Positions 63,116 to 64,000 of a stretch of 64,000 nt of DNA are shown piece by piece; position 1 is the first letter of the stretch; every line of letters starts with the position of its first letter. Location of the stretch: positions 608,591 through 672,590 of the forward strand of contig NW_019029000.1 of assembly GCF_002105155.1 (NCBI RefSeq), given 5' to 3'. The notes beneath the pieces were generated by a model. The model had not been told where the DNA came from. It saw only the letters and a program-made list of their open reading frames with translations, and ran no database searches. Made by a program: the position numbers and the translations under genes. Origin of the DNA: Lobosporangium transversale. Lineage: Eukaryota; Mortierellomycota; Mortierellomycetes; Mortierellales; Mortierellaceae.

Positions 63116-64000
63116 CCTCTGGCGCACTGGCTGCGAGCTATTTCTGTTCGCTGAAGAGAGTCCTAAAAAAATGGCTTTATTTCTCAAATAGTTATTCTAT
63201 GCACTGAGATTTCGGGACGAGTTCGATGCGTTGCTGCGAGATTTTGACAGTTGTGTTTTGGATGTGAGTATCGGAAGCTTCAATGATTGTCCTTACCTTT
63301 ATTTTCAAAAAAAAAAAAAAAAAAAAAAAAAAACAAACGTCTAATCAATTGTGCTATGCTATGCTCCCTTGTAGTTAAACCTTGGCATTGCTTTGCGGAC
63401 ACAATCGCAACTTGAAAAGGATAGGAGTGCACTAGAAGAAGACATGACGGAACTACGGACTTTTCGGAAGGAGCTTCAGAGCGGTATTGATTGCTTGGGG
63501 GGTCAACTCATGGGCATCCGTCAGATGATCGCGACCAATAGGCCCATGGACGATATCTTAGCACTGGTAGAGATCGATTATAAACAAATTACAGACATCA
63601 CTCCAGGGGAAACACGCCATGGACGAACGTTCCCAGTCCATAAGAAAGCATGGCTCGCACAAGAGGTTGCAGAGAAGCCATTAGGATTCTTTGGTTCACA
63701 GGATATGCTTGATATGCTCAAGAACGAAATCGCCATTCTCAAAAAGCTCGATCGTTGCAACTATATTACAAAATTCATGGGCATTACTAACAGAAATAAC
63801 AACATCAGTATTATCATGGAATGGCTACCCGGTGGCGATCTTGCAACTGCTCTTGCTTCAGTAAGTTACTAACTAATAATAATAATAATGGTAGTTGTAG
63901 AACGCTCATATACCGCAATGGAGCACGTGGCTAACTGTTACTGCATGATCAATTCGTTTTTACACTTTAATGTATGAAGGGCGACATGGATTGGGAGCAG
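62779..64000 (+). CDS. Protein kinase with MLKL-like N-terminal helical domain (partial, 3' end outside window)
   Basis: Exons: 62779-63051, 63192-63263, 63375-63860, and the start of another at about 63979. A 30-bp micro-exon at 63114-63143 is possible. Residues 1 to about 190 are helical, with the layout of the MLKL N-terminal/HeLo-like four-helix domain (A-I-Q-L-A-T-I-I-N-E-I; F-R-D-E-F-D-A-L-L-R-D-F-D; L-N-L-G-I-A-L-R-T-Q-S-Q-L-E). The kinase N-lobe follows, with V-A-E-K (beta-3 Lys), N-E-I-A-I-L-K-K-L (alpha-C Glu) and hinge I-I-M-E-W-L-P-G-G-D-L. The catalytic loop is beyond the window. Animal and plant MLKL use such a domain to disrupt membranes in regulated cell death; whether this protein does is unknown. 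The first intron has a T-run of about 29. Confidence 0.75.

Noticed and set aside
1..64000. tRNA, rRNA or other structured RNA genes
   Set aside because: I looked for cloverleaf-like A/B boxes and rRNA core motifs and saw none that I could support.

Overview
The window is nuclear DNA of a filamentous, probably early-diverging fungus. Host genes carry several short GT-AG introns, often with long T-runs. There are three near-identical Crinkler (CRN) effector genes, fungal Ty3/Gypsy chromoviruses, and many Tc1/mariner, hAT and MULE elements. A Mortierellomycotina-like or other Mucoromycota-grade genome fits best; this is inference from gene content.

Region 1 (1-18,055) is a nest of transposons. 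Two truncated elements open the window: a Tc1-like element (called Tc1B here) inside a hAT. The hAT appears to sit in an old Gypsy (Gypsy-2). Gypsy-2 also carries two Tc1A copies, a Tc1C and a Tc1D. Tc1A copy 1 is in turn interrupted by an intact, apparently very young Gypsy (Gypsy-1: identical 195-bp LTRs, 5-bp target duplication, gag/pol with a -1 frameshift signal). The RT/RNase H part of Gypsy-2 is inverted between its two oppositely oriented Tc1A copies, and the flanks fit recombination between them.

Region 2 (18,056-28,511) is a CRN island: a truncated CRN tail cut by Tc1B, then a large inverted repeat with 3.7-kb arms, each holding a complete CRN gene (tail to tail), around an 886-bp spacer. 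An unrearranged third copy at 40-44.5 kb identifies the fold-back junction, which has a 2-bp microhomology.

Region 3 (28,514-46,500) holds Tc1A copy 3, a 5'-truncated chromovirus (Gypsy-3) whose single gag-pro-pol frame is cut by two small insertions, two minus-strand genes of unknown function (one destroyed by a solo LTR of Gypsy-1 type), minisatellites, the third CRN gene, and decayed CRN-like sequence.

Region 4 (46,892-50,943) is a MULE with 18-bp terminal inverted repeats and a long transposase frame. Region 5 (51-64 kb) is an ordinary gene-dense segment: a TM2-domain membrane protein, an ELYS-like nuclear-pore assembly protein, a TVP38/TMEM64 (VTT) membrane protein, a mitochondrial Mdj1-type DnaJ, and the 5' part of a protein kinase with an MLKL-like helical N-terminus. 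The contrast between the CRN/transposon half and the housekeeping half is the classic two-compartment arrangement of effector-bearing genomes. I saw no rRNA, tRNA or CRISPR. Exon coordinates are my own reading of splice signals and frame continuity.
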